Assembly: GCF_002018365.1 (NCBI RefSeq)
Contig: NZ_MVKX01000011.1
Location: forward strand, 1-64,000
DNA: 64,000 bases
Source: Acinetobacter amyesii
GTDB lineage: Bacteria; Pseudomonadota; Gammaproteobacteria; Pseudomonadales; Moraxellaceae
Direction: 5' to 3'
The translations under genes were made by a program, and so were the position numbers. Shown here piece by piece: positions 9,128-17,284 of this stretch (positions within the stretch are counted from its first letter, which is position 1; each line of letters starts with the position of its first letter). The notes under the pieces are model-generated. The model made no database searches. It was not told where the DNA came from and was given only the letters and a program-made list of their open reading frames with translations.

Positions 9128-9322
9128 AAACTGCCTATAAAAACTTAATATTCAATAAGTATGTATTTTCGCATAAAAGCAGCATGAAAACTGCGACCTT
9201 CGCTATAGAAATTGCGTTTTCTCTTATAATGTTCAGATATACAACATAATTTAGAAAAAAATTATGTCAAAAATATCGAAATCAACTATATTACTTTCAC
9301 GCTTTAATACTAACGTCACAAT

Positions 9323-10057
9323 ATGGCTCAAAAGAAACAGGCTGCTCTTTACCTTCAACAACTGAAACAGCAATATCCAGCAGCCTTTAAACATAATTAT
9401 TTATTTTATAGCCAACTGAAAACTCAAGGCATTTTAGACGAACTCAAAGAGCTTATTCCTTGGGTTTTGGCGGCGATGATTTTTATTTCTTTGAGCATGA
9501 GTATTGGACATGCAGTGCAACTGTATTTTCCAGAAATGAGTGAGTTTCGAGCTCATGGTATTGCTGTACTAAGTATTATGTTGTTTTTCATGCTGGTTGT
9601 GCCCTTAGTCATCAAGCAAATTAAGCACAGTTCAATGTCCCTGTATCAAAGTTTGAAGAATACGCCGTTCAGACTTGCGATCGTGATTTTATTACAGTTA
9701 CTCAATATCGCCTTTTTACAAAGCACCTTCGTTCAATCTGTATTGTTCTTTTTCGCCATGAGTTTCGGCTTCGTGCGTTTTTATAAAGAAAATCTATTCA
9801 AAGGTGGAAGTAACACGCAAGAATACTATTTTCTGCAAGAGACACGTCGTATTGCTTATTGGTCGTATAAACAAATGCTTAAAGCAAAATTACGTTTGAC
9901 ACTCAGTAATCCAAATCAAGCACATCATAAACAGTTATCTGAGCGCTTTACACAGTTCCAAAATTTGCACATACAAATGCTACATCAGGAAAATCAGCTG
10001 TGTAAAAAGCTAAAACACCAAAATGTTGAACATTATCTTGATGAGTTAATGAAATAA
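9323..10057 (+). CDS. Four-helix membrane protein, paralogue of the gene at 10401
   Basis: 244 residues, family not recognised. A soluble N-terminal helix (1-40) is followed by four hydrophobic segments (about 45-65, 79-97, 117-134, 138-153) and a basic cytoplasmic tail with RRIAYWSYKQ at 175-184. The protein at 10401-11069 has the same plan and similar signature segments: QQYPAAFKHNYLF here against LKHPDAFYQRLLF there, and RRIAYWSYKQ against RQLAFWSYQQ. The two are therefore diverged paralogues, separated only by a tRNA-Leu gene. The tail is long and rich in Gln and His. No function can be inferred. Confidence 0.75.
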   Translation: MAQKKQAALYLQQLKQQYPAAFKHNYLFYSQLKTQGILDELKELIPWVLAAMIFISLSMSIGHAVQLYFPEMSEFRAHGIAVLSIMLFFMLVVPLVIKQIKHSSMSLYQSLKNTPFRLAIVILLQLLNIAFLQSTFVQSVLFFFAMSFGFVRFYKENLFKGGSNTQEYYFLQETRRIAYWSYKQMLKAKLRLTLSNPNQAHHKQLSERFTQFQNLHIQMLHQENQLCKKLKHQNVEHYLDELMK

Positions 10058-10226
10058 GTCAGCGTTAATGAAGTGCAATAAACTTTCAATTACAGCTTAA
10101 AAAGTCCTTCAATACATCAATATTTTTGAATATTTTCAACTTATATGCATGAATTGATTGATTTTAAAACAAACACCATCAAATACACTTGCCAAGCTCC
10201 ATTTCGTCCTCTATTATTGCGCACAT

Positions 10227-10312
10227 GCCCGAGTGGTGAAATCGGTAGACACAGGGGATTTAAAATCCCCCGCCCACAAAGCGTGCCAGTTCGAGTCTGG
10301 CCTCGGGCACCA
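10227..10312 (+). tRNA. tRNA-Leu (anticodon TAA)
   Basis: 86 bases including the encoded CCA. Acceptor stem GCCCGAG pairs with CTCGGGC; the anticodon stem GGGGA/TCCCC encloses the loop TTTAAAA, giving anticodon TAA; a variable arm and a T-loop TTCGAGT follow, as in class II leucine tRNAs. It lies between two paralogous membrane-protein genes. Confidence 0.97.
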
Positions 10313-10400
10313 TTCTTATACTTCTAAGATTGGTGCAATAAAAGATCCAGCAATTTGCTGGTTTTTTTATGCCTAAAATTTATAAATCTATTATTATTCA

Positions 10401-11069
10401 ATGCCAATACCTTCAGATTTTGATCTCCCTGCACTACAACTCAAGCATCCCGATGCTTTTTATCAACGGTTGCTGTTTGCGCATTTTAAAATTATCAATC
10501 TCACACCCACTGCACCTGTTTTAATCTTTAGCTTTTGCCTGATACTTTTTATCTCACTTGGCAGCGCTGTACTTGGGCATATGCTTTCAACGGCATTTTC
10601 AATACACGACCCCAAAATGGCGTTCAATCTTGGTGTATTGATTATTCTTCCTTTGATCTATTGCTATGTCTGGTATGCACATTATCAAACACGTTTTAGC
10701 AGTAAGTCCGCAGTTCAACGTCTGCAAATACAACTGTATCTCCTTGGGGGATTCACACTTATCCTCGCTATAAACTTTAAGTATCTACAAACAGATGTAT
10801 TAAACCTCATCAGTCTCTGCGGACTTTTTTTCAGTCTGTTTTTATGTGTATTTACTGAATTATTTTATAAACCTGAAAGCAGCGCCATTGAACGAGTAAA
10901 ACTACAAAAGCTTCGCCAACTGGCATTTTGGTCTTATCAACAATCTTTAAAACAAACAGAGCATCAAACGTATTACTGCACCCTTCACCTACAAGCCATG
11001 CAAGAAGAACAGAAACTTTCAGTATCGATCAAATCATCGTTTAAAGATTTTATAGACAATTCTGAATAA
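10401..11069 (+). CDS. Four-helix membrane protein, paralogue of the gene at 9323
   Basis: 222 residues, no named family. Hydrophobic segments at about 38-58, 74-92, 112-127 and 133-152 are framed by a soluble start containing LKHPDAFYQRLLF and a charged tail containing RQLAFWSYQQ (172-181). The order of elements and these two motifs match the protein encoded at 9323-10057 on the other side of tRNA-Leu. The tail is shorter than in the paralogue. A bidirectional terminator follows at 11095. Confidence 0.75.
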   Translation: MPIPSDFDLPALQLKHPDAFYQRLLFAHFKIINLTPTAPVLIFSFCLILFISLGSAVLGHMLSTAFSIHDPKMAFNLGVLIILPLIYCYVWYAHYQTRFSSKSAVQRLQIQLYLLGGFTLILAINFKYLQTDVLNLISLCGLFFSLFLCVFTELFYKPESSAIERVKLQKLRQLAFWSYQQSLKQTEHQTYYCTLHLQAMQEEQKLSVSIKSSFKDFIDNSE

Positions 11070-11094
11070 TTTTATAAATCCCTAGACACAAAAA

Positions 11095-11121
11095 AGCCCT
11101 GTCACTACAGGGCTTTTTTTT
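11095..11121. terminator. Bidirectional terminator
   Basis: Stem AGCCCTGT/ACAGGGCT (11095-11114) with T-run to about 11121 on plus and an A-run (11090-11095) before it. It serves the membrane-protein gene on plus and the DUF5713 gene on minus. Confidence 0.9.
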
Positions 11122-11130
11122 AAAGTTCAA

Positions 11131-11445
11131 TTACCATTCTCGGTTAGCAACCAACTCTTCCATTTCAATATCCATATGGCCTTCATCTTGCAGCACCATC
11201 ATCATGGCTTCTGCAATATAATCTGCAGCTGTATCATCCAAAGACGAATCTAAATCTTCAAATTGAGGTTTCATCTTATTGAGCTGTGCAACCGTTTCAT
11301 TGGCAAAATGGTAGATATCAGTTGAACTTAAATCTGCTTTTGCAATTTTCTTCGCAAATTGAACAACCAATAACTTCACCTCTGCAACCAACACATCTGG
11401 GTAATATTCATCATCAAACATGGGTAGCAGTAAATCTGCAAACAT
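11131..11445 (-). CDS. DUF5713 family protein
   Basis: Small soluble acidic protein of unknown role. The C-terminal MEELVANREW and the N-terminal LLLPMFDDEYYPDVLV segments match my recollection of the DUF5713 family, whose members end in EELIATRDW and are about 110 residues long. I place the start at the ATG at 11445 (104 residues), which has AGAG upstream; the frame extends 14 codons further to 11487, but those residues are unlike the family. It is downstream of folP in the same direction with an 88-base gap, so it may be the last gene of an ftsH-folP transcript. Confidence 0.75.
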   Translation of the reverse strand: MFADLLLPMFDDEYYPDVLVAEVKLLVVQFAKKIAKADLSSTDIYHFANETVAQLNKMKPQFEDLDSSLDDTAADYIAEAMMMVLQDEGHMDIEMEELVANREW

Positions 11446-11533
11446 ACGAAACTCTATCACAAAACATTCAGGGCGCTTATATAACACAAATACTACAATT
11501 CACCAAATTTATTGGGATTTAGTATTTTTCAAA

Positions 11534-12388
11534 TTACACCGCATTCTGCATGGCTTGCCAAACACGTATCGCATCTACCGTCGCTTTGACGTCATGTGCG
11601 CGAACCATACATGCACCTTGTTGAATGCTGAGTAAATGCGCTACAACCGATCCTACAGCGCGATTTTGTGCATCTGCACCGCCAAGTGCCTCACCGATAA
11701 AACGCTTACGAGATAATGCAGACAGGATCGGATAGCCCATGTCACTCAATTGATAGAATTGCTGTAAAAGCTTTAAGTTTTGCTGCGCATTTTTAGCAAA
11801 GCCGAAACCCGGATCAATCATAATGTTTTCTGCACGGACACCTGCGTCTAATGCATCTTGCACACGTTGCTTTAATTCATCGATGACATCAGCCACGACA
11901 TCTTGATACTGATCTAGATTATTCATCGTGGTGGGTTCGCCACGCATATGCATAATGATCACTGGAATATTCAGTTTTGCAGCGGTTTCTAAGGCATTCG
12001 GCCGAGTTAATGCACGTACATCATTCCAGATATGCGCACCTGCCTGAACCGCTGCCTCAATCACCTCAGGTTGCGAGGTATCGATAGAAATCACCACATT
12101 GTGTTTGGATAAGGCCTCAACGACGGGTACCACCCGTCGAATTTCTTCTTCAACCTCAACAATAGATGCGCCTGGACGTGTTGACTCACCACCGACATCG
12201 ATCACTGTCGCGCCATCCGCAATCATTTGTAAGGCATGTGCTATAGCTTGGTCTTTACCATTATGTTTGCCACCATCACTGAAAGAGTCCGGTGTGACAT
12301 TTAAAATCCCCATCACATGTGGCTGAGACAAATCTAATTGCAAATTACCACAATTTAAAATTTTATTAGGCAAAGACACCAACTTCAT
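11534..12388 (-). CDS. folP: Dihydropteroate synthase
   Basis: Joins p-aminobenzoate to dihydropterin pyrophosphate to make dihydropteroate in folate synthesis; the target of sulfonamides. The two signature regions are present: MGILNVTPDSFSDGG near the N-terminus, and ATVIDVGGESTRPGA after it, with SIDTSQPEV, the DPGFGF loop and SRKRFIGE later. The ATG at 12388 gives 284 residues, close to the family's usual 280; the frame continues upstream to 12457 but lacks a better ribosome site and family resemblance. It follows ftsH in the same direction, as in E. coli, but a terminator hairpin lies between them. Confidence 0.95.
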   Translation of the reverse strand: MKLVSLPNKILNCGNLQLDLSQPHVMGILNVTPDSFSDGGKHNGKDQAIAHALQMIADGATVIDVGGESTRPGASIVEVEEEIRRVVPVVEALSKHNVVISIDTSQPEVIEAAVQAGAHIWNDVRALTRPNALETAAKLNIPVIIMHMRGEPTTMNNLDQYQDVVADVIDELKQRVQDALDAGVRAENIMIDPGFGFAKNAQQNLKLLQQFYQLSDMGYPILSALSRKRFIGEALGGADAQNRAVGSVVAHLLSIQQGACMVRAHDVKATVDAIRVWQAMQNAV

Positions 12389-12470
12389 ATTACACATCCC
12401 AGATTTTGCAGTGCTTATTTTAACGCTAAGTTTGCTCTGCATTTCGCTCACATGCATTTATTTTCATATA

Positions 12471-12494
12471 AAAAAACCACCCGAAGGTGGTTTT
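12471..12494 (-). terminator. Terminator or attenuator between ftsH and folP
   Basis: Hairpin AACCACC/GGTGGTT around 12475-12492, with an A-run at 12470-12476 that becomes a U-run in the minus-strand transcript. It would end much of the ftsH transcript, leaving folP to read-through or to its own promoter. Confidence 0.75.
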
Positions 12495-12500
12495 AAAATT

Positions 12501-14399
12501 TTATGCTTTTGGCAATGACGGCAATGGTGGTGGAACATCTGGACCATCCGTTGGTGTTACATCAATCACTGGATTTTCAGCAATGTACACTTTTGGTGGT
12601 TGAGGTTCGCGACCTTCCATAATGTCACGGATTTGATCACGATCAATGGTTTCCCATTCAAGCAATGCTTTCACCATGGCATGAGCGATATCTTTGTTAT
12701 TTTCAAGAATATCACGAGCAACTTTATATTGCTCATCTAAAATACGGCGAACTTCACGGTCAACTTCAAGCTGAGTTGCTTCAGAAATCACACGACTTCC
12801 TAAACCACCCATGAATGACTGCTGTGAATCATCTTCGTAAACCATGACGCCCATTTTATCGGACATACCGTATTTAGTAACCATTGCACGTGCCATTTTC
12901 GTTGCACGTTCAAAGTCATTTGAAGCACCAGTCGACATTTGGTTAATGAAGACTTCTTCTGCAATACGACCACCAAACAAAATTGAAAGTTCATTCAACA
13001 TTTTGTCTTTGTAATGGCTAGTTTGGTCATGTTCAGGCAACTGCCAAGTCACACCCAGTGCCCAACCACGCGGCATAATTGTCACTTTATGCACAGGGTC
13101 TGTACCCGGCAAGATTTCAGCAACAATCGCATGACCTGCTTCATGATAAGCCGTCGCACGACGTTCTTCTTCACGAATCACCATCGATTTACGTTCAGGA
13201 CCCATGTAAAGCTTGTCTTTTGCATCTTCAAAGTCATGCATATCGACCGTGTTCTTGTTACGACGTGCAGCAAACAGTGCCGCTTCGTTTACAAGGTTAG
13301 CCAACTGAGCACCCGAGAAGCCCGGTGTACCACGTGCCAAGACTTTAACATCCACACCAGTCACAGAAGGTAATTTTTTCAAATGTACATTCAGGATTTG
13401 CTCACGACCTTTAATATCCGGTAGAGATACCATCACTTGACGGTCAAAACGACCCGGACGAAGTAAAGCTTTATCCAATACGTCAGCACGGTTTGTTGCA
13501 GCAATGACGATAATACCTTCGTTGCCTTCAAAGCCATCCATTTCAACCAACATTTGGTTTAATGTTTGCTCACGCTCATCATTACCACCGCCTGTACCTG
13601 AACCACGGTGACGACCAACGGCATCGATCTCATCGATGAAAATGATACATGGCGCATGACGCTTTGCTTGTTCAAACATGTCACGGACACGAGACGCACC
13701 CACACCCACGAACATTTCAACAAAGTCAGAACCCGAAATACTAAAGAAAGGTACTTTCGCTTCACCCGCAATCGCTTTAGCAAGTAAAGTTTTACCCGTA
13801 CCCGGAGGACCAACCATAAGCACGCCTTTCGGAATGCTTGCACCAAGTCGTTTGAACTTAGATGGATCTTTTAGGAAGTCAACGATTTCAACAACTTCTT
13901 GTTTAGCTTCATCACAGCCCGCAACATCAGTAAATGTCACTTTGATTTGGTCTTCAGACAGCATTTTTGCTTTTGACTTACCAAAACTCATTGGGCCATT
14001 CTTACCACCAGCTCCACCACCCATGTTGCGCATAAAGAACATGAATAACAGAATGATTAAAAGAACAGGGAAACTTGCAATCAGAAGTTGCATCAAAATA
14101 CTTTGACGCTGTGGCGCTGTACCTTCAACAACAACATTGTTCTTGATCAGGTTCGGCATAAGTTCAGGATCTTGAACCGCAGGACGGATACTTTCAAACT
14201 CTGAACCGTTTGATTTTTCGCCACGAATTCTTTCGCCATCAATGGTGACTTGTTTAATCTGACCCGCATTTACGGCTGCCACGAACTCAGAATAGTTCAT
14301 CGCGGTCGGTTGATTGCGGTCACTGACGTTGCTGAAGATTAAAACCAGCACGCCTAGGATAACCAGCCACAACACGGCATTCTTAAAAAGATCGCTCAA
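12501..14399 (-). CDS. ftsH: ATP-dependent zinc metalloprotease FtsH
   Basis: Membrane-anchored AAA protease that degrades unfolded and regulatory membrane and cytoplasmic proteins. An N-terminal membrane helix, a periplasmic domain (about 25-100) and a second helix (about 100-125) lead to the AAA domain with Walker A GPPGTGKT (197-204) and Walker B FIDEID (254-259). The zinc protease site HEAGH is at about 419-423. A proline-rich tail ends the protein. The best start is a TTG at 14399 (632 residues, SDLFKN start, GGGA upstream), because homologues begin there; a GTG at 14438 would add 13 residues. It follows rlmE, as in E. coli. Confidence 0.96.
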   Translation of the reverse strand: MSDLFKNAVLWLVILGVLVLIFSNVSDRNQPTAMNYSEFVAAVNAGQIKQVTIDGERIRGEKSNGSEFESIRPAVQDPELMPNLIKNNVVVEGTAPQRQSILMQLLIASFPVLLIILLFMFFMRNMGGGAGGKNGPMSFGKSKAKMLSEDQIKVTFTDVAGCDEAKQEVVEIVDFLKDPSKFKRLGASIPKGVLMVGPPGTGKTLLAKAIAGEAKVPFFSISGSDFVEMFVGVGASRVRDMFEQAKRHAPCIIFIDEIDAVGRHRGSGTGGGNDEREQTLNQMLVEMDGFEGNEGIIVIAATNRADVLDKALLRPGRFDRQVMVSLPDIKGREQILNVHLKKLPSVTGVDVKVLARGTPGFSGAQLANLVNEAALFAARRNKNTVDMHDFEDAKDKLYMGPERKSMVIREEERRATAYHEAGHAIVAEILPGTDPVHKVTIMPRGWALGVTWQLPEHDQTSHYKDKMLNELSILFGGRIAEEVFINQMSTGASNDFERATKMARAMVTKYGMSDKMGVMVYEDDSQQSFMGGLGSRVISEATQLEVDREVRRILDEQYKVARDILENNKDIAHAMVKALLEWETIDRDQIRDIMEGREPQPPKVYIAENPVIDVTPTDGPDVPPPLPSLPKA

Positions 14400-14535
14400 A
14401 GCTTTATTCCCATTTCTATCTAATTCGTTCAATCCCACTTACATGGGTGACTCTAATACTTACGCTGCAGAGTAGCTTCGCAATAATTTAAAAACGTACA
14501 AAATGCACAATTTTTAACGAGTTGGCAAGTAAACT

Positions 14536-15186
14536 TTACTTGAAAGCTTTCTTACGTCCCTGCCCGATTAAAAACACTTCTTTAGATCGAGCACGTGAAG
14601 CCGCCGGTTTTGCTGTTTTCAGCACATCAAATGTGTCTACAACTTGCTTACGGTATTCATCAAATCCAATACCTTGGAACACTTTAACAACAAACTGTCC
14701 ATTTGGTCCAAGAACCTTTTGAGCAAAGTCGATTGCTAATTCACAAAGATAGATCTGACGCGGTTGATCTACAGCCTTATTACCTGATGTATTGGGGGCC
14801 ATATCTGAAATTACAACGTCTACAGTACGTCCATCTAAAATTTTTAACAATTCATCGAACACTTCTTGTTCACGAAAGTCACCTTGCAAGAAGGTCACAT
14901 CGGGTAAAGCATCCATTGGTAGAATATCAGAAGCAATAACCAAACCTTTGTCGCCAACAAGTTTACCGGCAATTTGCGACCAACTACCTGGTGCAGCACC
15001 TAAGTCGACAACAGTCATGCCTGGCTTGATCAATTTGTATTTTTCTTGAATTTCAAGCAATTTATAAGCGGCACGCGCACGATATCCTTCCTTTTGTGCT
15101 TTTTTCACAAAGGGGTCATCAAGATGCTCACGCATCCAGTCACGACTACTTTTGGATAATTTCTGGTTAGTAATGCGGGTAGCCAT
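14536..15186 (-). CDS. rlmE: 23S rRNA (uridine2552-2'-O)-methyltransferase RlmE
   Basis: SAM-dependent methyltransferase that modifies U2552 in the A-loop of 23S rRNA late in 50S assembly. The 216 residues match the RrmJ/FtsJ family. The SAM-binding segment [13 protein letters not shown], the following [11 protein letters not shown], the catalytic region [12 protein letters not shown] and the KVFQG motif near residue 170 are all present. The ATG at 15186 starts [19 protein letters not shown], as in homologues. It is the first gene of the rlmE-ftsH-folP direction and is divergent from yhbY. Confidence 0.96.
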   Translation of the reverse strand: MATRITNQKLSKSSRDWMREHLDDPFVKKAQKEGYRARAAYKLLEIQEKYKLIKPGMTVVDLGAAPGSWSQIAGKLVGDKGLVIASDILPMDALPDVTFLQGDFREQEVFDELLKILDGRTVDVVISDMAPNTSGNKAVDQPRQIYLCELAIDFAQKVLGPNGQFVVKVFQGIGFDEYRKQVVDTFDVLKTAKPAASRARSKEVFLIGQGRKKAFK

Positions 15187-15344
15187 AACTCTCTAAATAA
15201 AAAAAACTTCTCAGTCTTGATTGTACGTGAAATTCAGCACTTTTGCAGTAGACATGTGTATCTAAAAAGCATCTTAAATCATGTTTTTTTCAATAATCTT
15301 CATCGAGAAAATGCCGATTAAATACAGCGCTTCAACTTTGATTT

Positions 15345-15353
15345 TGCTATACT
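15345..15353 (+). promoter_or_regulatory. Extended -10 promoter for yhbY
   Basis: TGC followed by TATACT (15348-15353), 29 bases before the yhbY start codon. No clear -35 element is present. Confidence 0.45.
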
Positions 15354-15381
15354 AGGTCGTTTTTAAAATTAGGTTATATTT

Positions 15382-15705
15382 ATGGCGGCTTTATCTATTC
15401 AAGAACGTAAACGCTTACGTCAAATTGGTCACACCCTAAACCCAGTTGTAATGGTTGCGGACAAAGGCTTATCAGAAAGCGTTGTTGAAGAATTAAACCG
15501 TGCGTTAAACGACCATGAGTTAATTAAAGTGAAAGTTGTGGCAGAAGACCGTGAAGCTCGTGCTGCAATGATTACTGAAATTGCGACTGTTTCAGGTTCT
15601 GAAGTTGTTCAAACGATTGGTAAGATTGCTTTGATTTACCGCAAAGCGGCAAAACAAAATGCAAAACTGTCTAACCTTGTTCGCTACGCACACCTGTCTA
15701 ACTAA
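15382..15705 (+). CDS. yhbY: Ribosome assembly RNA-binding protein YhbY (CRM domain)
   Basis: Single-domain CRS1-YhbY (CRM) RNA-binding protein that associates with pre-50S particles. The core is intact: LKRLRQIGHTLNP-type start, VMVADKGLSESVVEELNRAL, then HELIKVKV and the GxxG-like VQTIGKIALIYRK near residues 80-92. The 107 residues are slightly longer than the E. coli protein (97). It is divergent from rlmE, a common arrangement of two ribosome-assembly genes, and the next gene starts six bases after its stop. Confidence 0.93.
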   Translation: MAALSIQERKRLRQIGHTLNPVVMVADKGLSESVVEELNRALNDHELIKVKVVAEDREARAAMITEIATVSGSEVVQTIGKIALIYRKAAKQNAKLSNLVRYAHLSN

Positions 15706-15711
15706 ACATTT

Positions 15712-16251
15712 ATGGCAAGTTTCGAACTCAGCGCTTTTGATCGTCGCTTTCAGGCTGTATCAGTCGTTGGTGCTATCGAACAACAAAGCCCATATACTTT
15801 AAATGTGGGTTATTGGATTCGAGACCCAAATCAACTGATTCAATGGCCAGAATTGGTATCAGCTCATCCACGAATCGATTTTTTGTGGGAACAGACCTGC
15901 TTAGAAGTTTTTATTGGTGTACGCAACGAAGACTTTTATCGTGAAATCAACCTCTCCCCTTCACAAGCTTGGCAGGCTTACCAGTTTGAAGAATATCGCT
16001 ATCCAGAAGATATGCCGCCACAAGCTGCTTACGATATTGAACTGAATCAGTTGAAACGGACGCACTATGGCTTAAATGTCAGTCTTGATCTGACAGAATT
16101 TATGCTGAAGTACAAACTTAAATGGGAAGATCTCTATATCGGTCTAACTGCAGTACTGAAAACCCCTCAAGGTGAACAGTACTATGCCATGCAGCATAGT
16201 AGTCCAAATGCTGACTTTCACAACAAGCGTGATTGGCTACATCAGTTCTAA
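15712..16251 (+). CDS. DOMON-like domain protein
   Basis: 179-residue soluble protein resembling the DOMON-like family, a beta-sandwich of unknown substrate. The characteristic features are LWEQTCLEVFIGV (about 63-75), YREINLSPSQAWQAYQF (about 82-98), and a C-terminal GLTAVLKTPQGEQYYAM with DFHNKRDW. Related eukaryotic domains bind haem or sugar, but nothing here proves a ligand. It starts six bases after the yhbY stop codon and is probably co-transcribed with it. An intrinsic terminator follows at 16278. Confidence 0.8.
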   Translation: MASFELSAFDRRFQAVSVVGAIEQQSPYTLNVGYWIRDPNQLIQWPELVSAHPRIDFLWEQTCLEVFIGVRNEDFYREINLSPSQAWQAYQFEEYRYPEDMPPQAAYDIELNQLKRTHYGLNVSLDLTEFMLKYKLKWEDLYIGLTAVLKTPQGEQYYAMQHSSPNADFHNKRDWLHQF

Positions 16252-16277
16252 ACTATTTGATGTTTTGATCTTCGATA

Positions 16278-16308
16278 AAAAGCAAAAGTACGATCTTTTG
16301 CTTTTTTA
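16278..16308 (+). terminator. Terminator after the DOMON-like gene
   Basis: Eleven-base-pair stem AAAAGCAAAAG (16278-16288) with CTTTTGCTTTT (16295-16305), followed by Ts. Confidence 0.8.
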
Positions 16309-16358
16309 TTGCCTGTTTATTTTAAATAAGTATTTTGGACTTAAATGTACTATTCACA

Positions 16359-16386
16359 ATAAGGGAGCCATTAATGACTCCCTTAT
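16359..16386. repeat. 28-base imperfect palindrome in an intergenic region
   Basis: Arms ATAAGGGAG and CTCCCTTAT flank a self-complementary CATTAATG centre; only one base pair is mismatched over 28 bases. No U-run follows on plus. It lies between the DOMON-like gene's terminator and the convergent coiled-coil gene. It could be a terminator-like element for the minus strand or a protein-binding operator. Confidence 0.7.
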
Positions 16387-16489
16387 GCATATATAGCGTT
16401 AACTTGAAGTTTAATTCGCTCTCACCCAATCCAACTCCCTGGAATGACTAGACTTAGCTTAAGCGTTTTAAAATTCATGTCATTCACAA

Positions 16490-16975
16490 TTAACTTTTAA
16501 GATCTGTGGTTTGATCCGTAACTTCAGCTTTCACTGGTGAAACTTTTTTCCACGCTTCTAAAGTATGTTCCTTAGAACGCTTAAATGTTTCTGTTAAATG
16601 ATCTTTGTGTTTTCCTGAAATTTGGGTCACATCTTCTTTCAGCTCTTTTCCAAGTTTTGAAAGATCATCAATAACCGTATTAAACTCAGTTTTCACAAAC
16701 TCTTTGAGTTCAGTGAAATCTTTTTGCGATGAACCAAACTGAACTTTTAACTGATCAAGTTTATTCAATACATCTTGCTTCAACTGACGCAATTGATCTT
16801 GCACACTGGCATTCAACTGCTTTGCCTCTGCTCCGATCTTTTCTTTGCTTTCAGTGACCGCTTCTGTGGCTTGAACACTCGCCTCTTTTGCAACTTGTTC
16901 AAGCTTTTCAGCACCTTCGATAACGACTTCTTTCAGGGAGGATTTAGTCGCTGTTTGTTTTTGTTGTGTTGCCAT
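16490..16975 (-). CDS. Coiled-coil, Lys/Glu/Gln-rich protein (phasin- or apolipoprotein-like)
   Basis: The ATG at 16975 gives 161 residues with an AGGTAC ribosome site. The protein is almost entirely charged amphipathic helix: repeated KLEQVAKEASVQA, SKEKIGAEAKQ, LRQLKQDVLNKLDQLK and KEFVKTEFNTVI segments show heptad-like spacing of Leu, Val and Ala. No signal peptide or membrane helix is present. The pattern resembles phasins and LEA-like stress proteins, but no diagnostic motif is seen and no polyhydroxyalkanoate genes are nearby, so the name is descriptive. It is a single-gene unit, divergent from carA. Confidence 0.7.
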   Translation of the reverse strand: MATQQKQTATKSSLKEVVIEGAEKLEQVAKEASVQATEAVTESKEKIGAEAKQLNASVQDQLRQLKQDVLNKLDQLKVQFGSSQKDFTELKEFVKTEFNTVIDDLSKLGKELKEDVTQISGKHKDHLTETFKRSKEHTLEAWKKVSPVKAEVTDQTTDLKS

Positions 16976-17147
16976 GACTTTGTACCTATAGTTTTTGCTG
17001 ACCAACCCACATTAGCGCTTTTTGATAAATTTTAATTTATGATTTGTCTGACAATAATTAATTGCTTACATTTTTCTACGATTTTGCAAAAACAAACTTT
17101 ATTCTAAAATGCAAGCGCTTTATCTGCTTTATTCCTGATATTTGCGA

Positions 17148-17176
17148 TGGACTTTCAGTGGCTTTCTGCGTATAAT
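17148..17176 (+). promoter_or_regulatory. Sigma-70 promoter for carAB
   Basis: TGGACT (17148-17153) and a perfect TATAAT (17171-17176) with 17-base spacing. The predicted start of transcription near 17183 leaves a leader of about 100 bases before carA. Confidence 0.7.
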
Positions 17177-17190
17177 GCCGTGTTAAGTTC

Positions 17191-17257
17191 AAGCGAGCAG
17201 ATGTAAGGAGGGTAGGTTTTTAAGCAGCCTTCCTTTTTTTTCGTCTTCTCGCTTTTT
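17191..17257 (+). promoter_or_regulatory. Putative transcription attenuator in the carA leader
   Basis: Inside the predicted 100-base leader, AAGGAGGG (17205-17212) pairs with CCTTCCTT (17228-17235, one G-U pair) and is followed at once by a T-run to 17240, an intrinsic-terminator layout. An outer pair AAGCGAG (17191-17197) with CTCGCTT (17248-17254) encloses it and also runs into Ts. A short frame GTG...ATG-TAA (17180-17206) ends at the base of the hairpin. No antiterminator partner is proven. Regulation by pyrimidine or arginine supply is suggested only by the downstream genes. Confidence 0.5.
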
Positions 17258-17284
17258 TACAGCCTAAATTTCAGGAGCTTTGGT

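Noticed and set aside
8617-9129. 170-codon open frame on the plus strand opposite the hypothetical gene at 8621-9127
   Set aside because: It mirrors the minus-strand gene exactly, begins and ends with it, has no ribosome site and has a Leu/His-rich composition expected of an antisense frame.
13678-14106. 142-codon frame on the plus strand inside ftsH
   Set aside because: It lies wholly within a well-supported gene and its product is rich in Ser, Pro and Ile as expected for an antisense frame.
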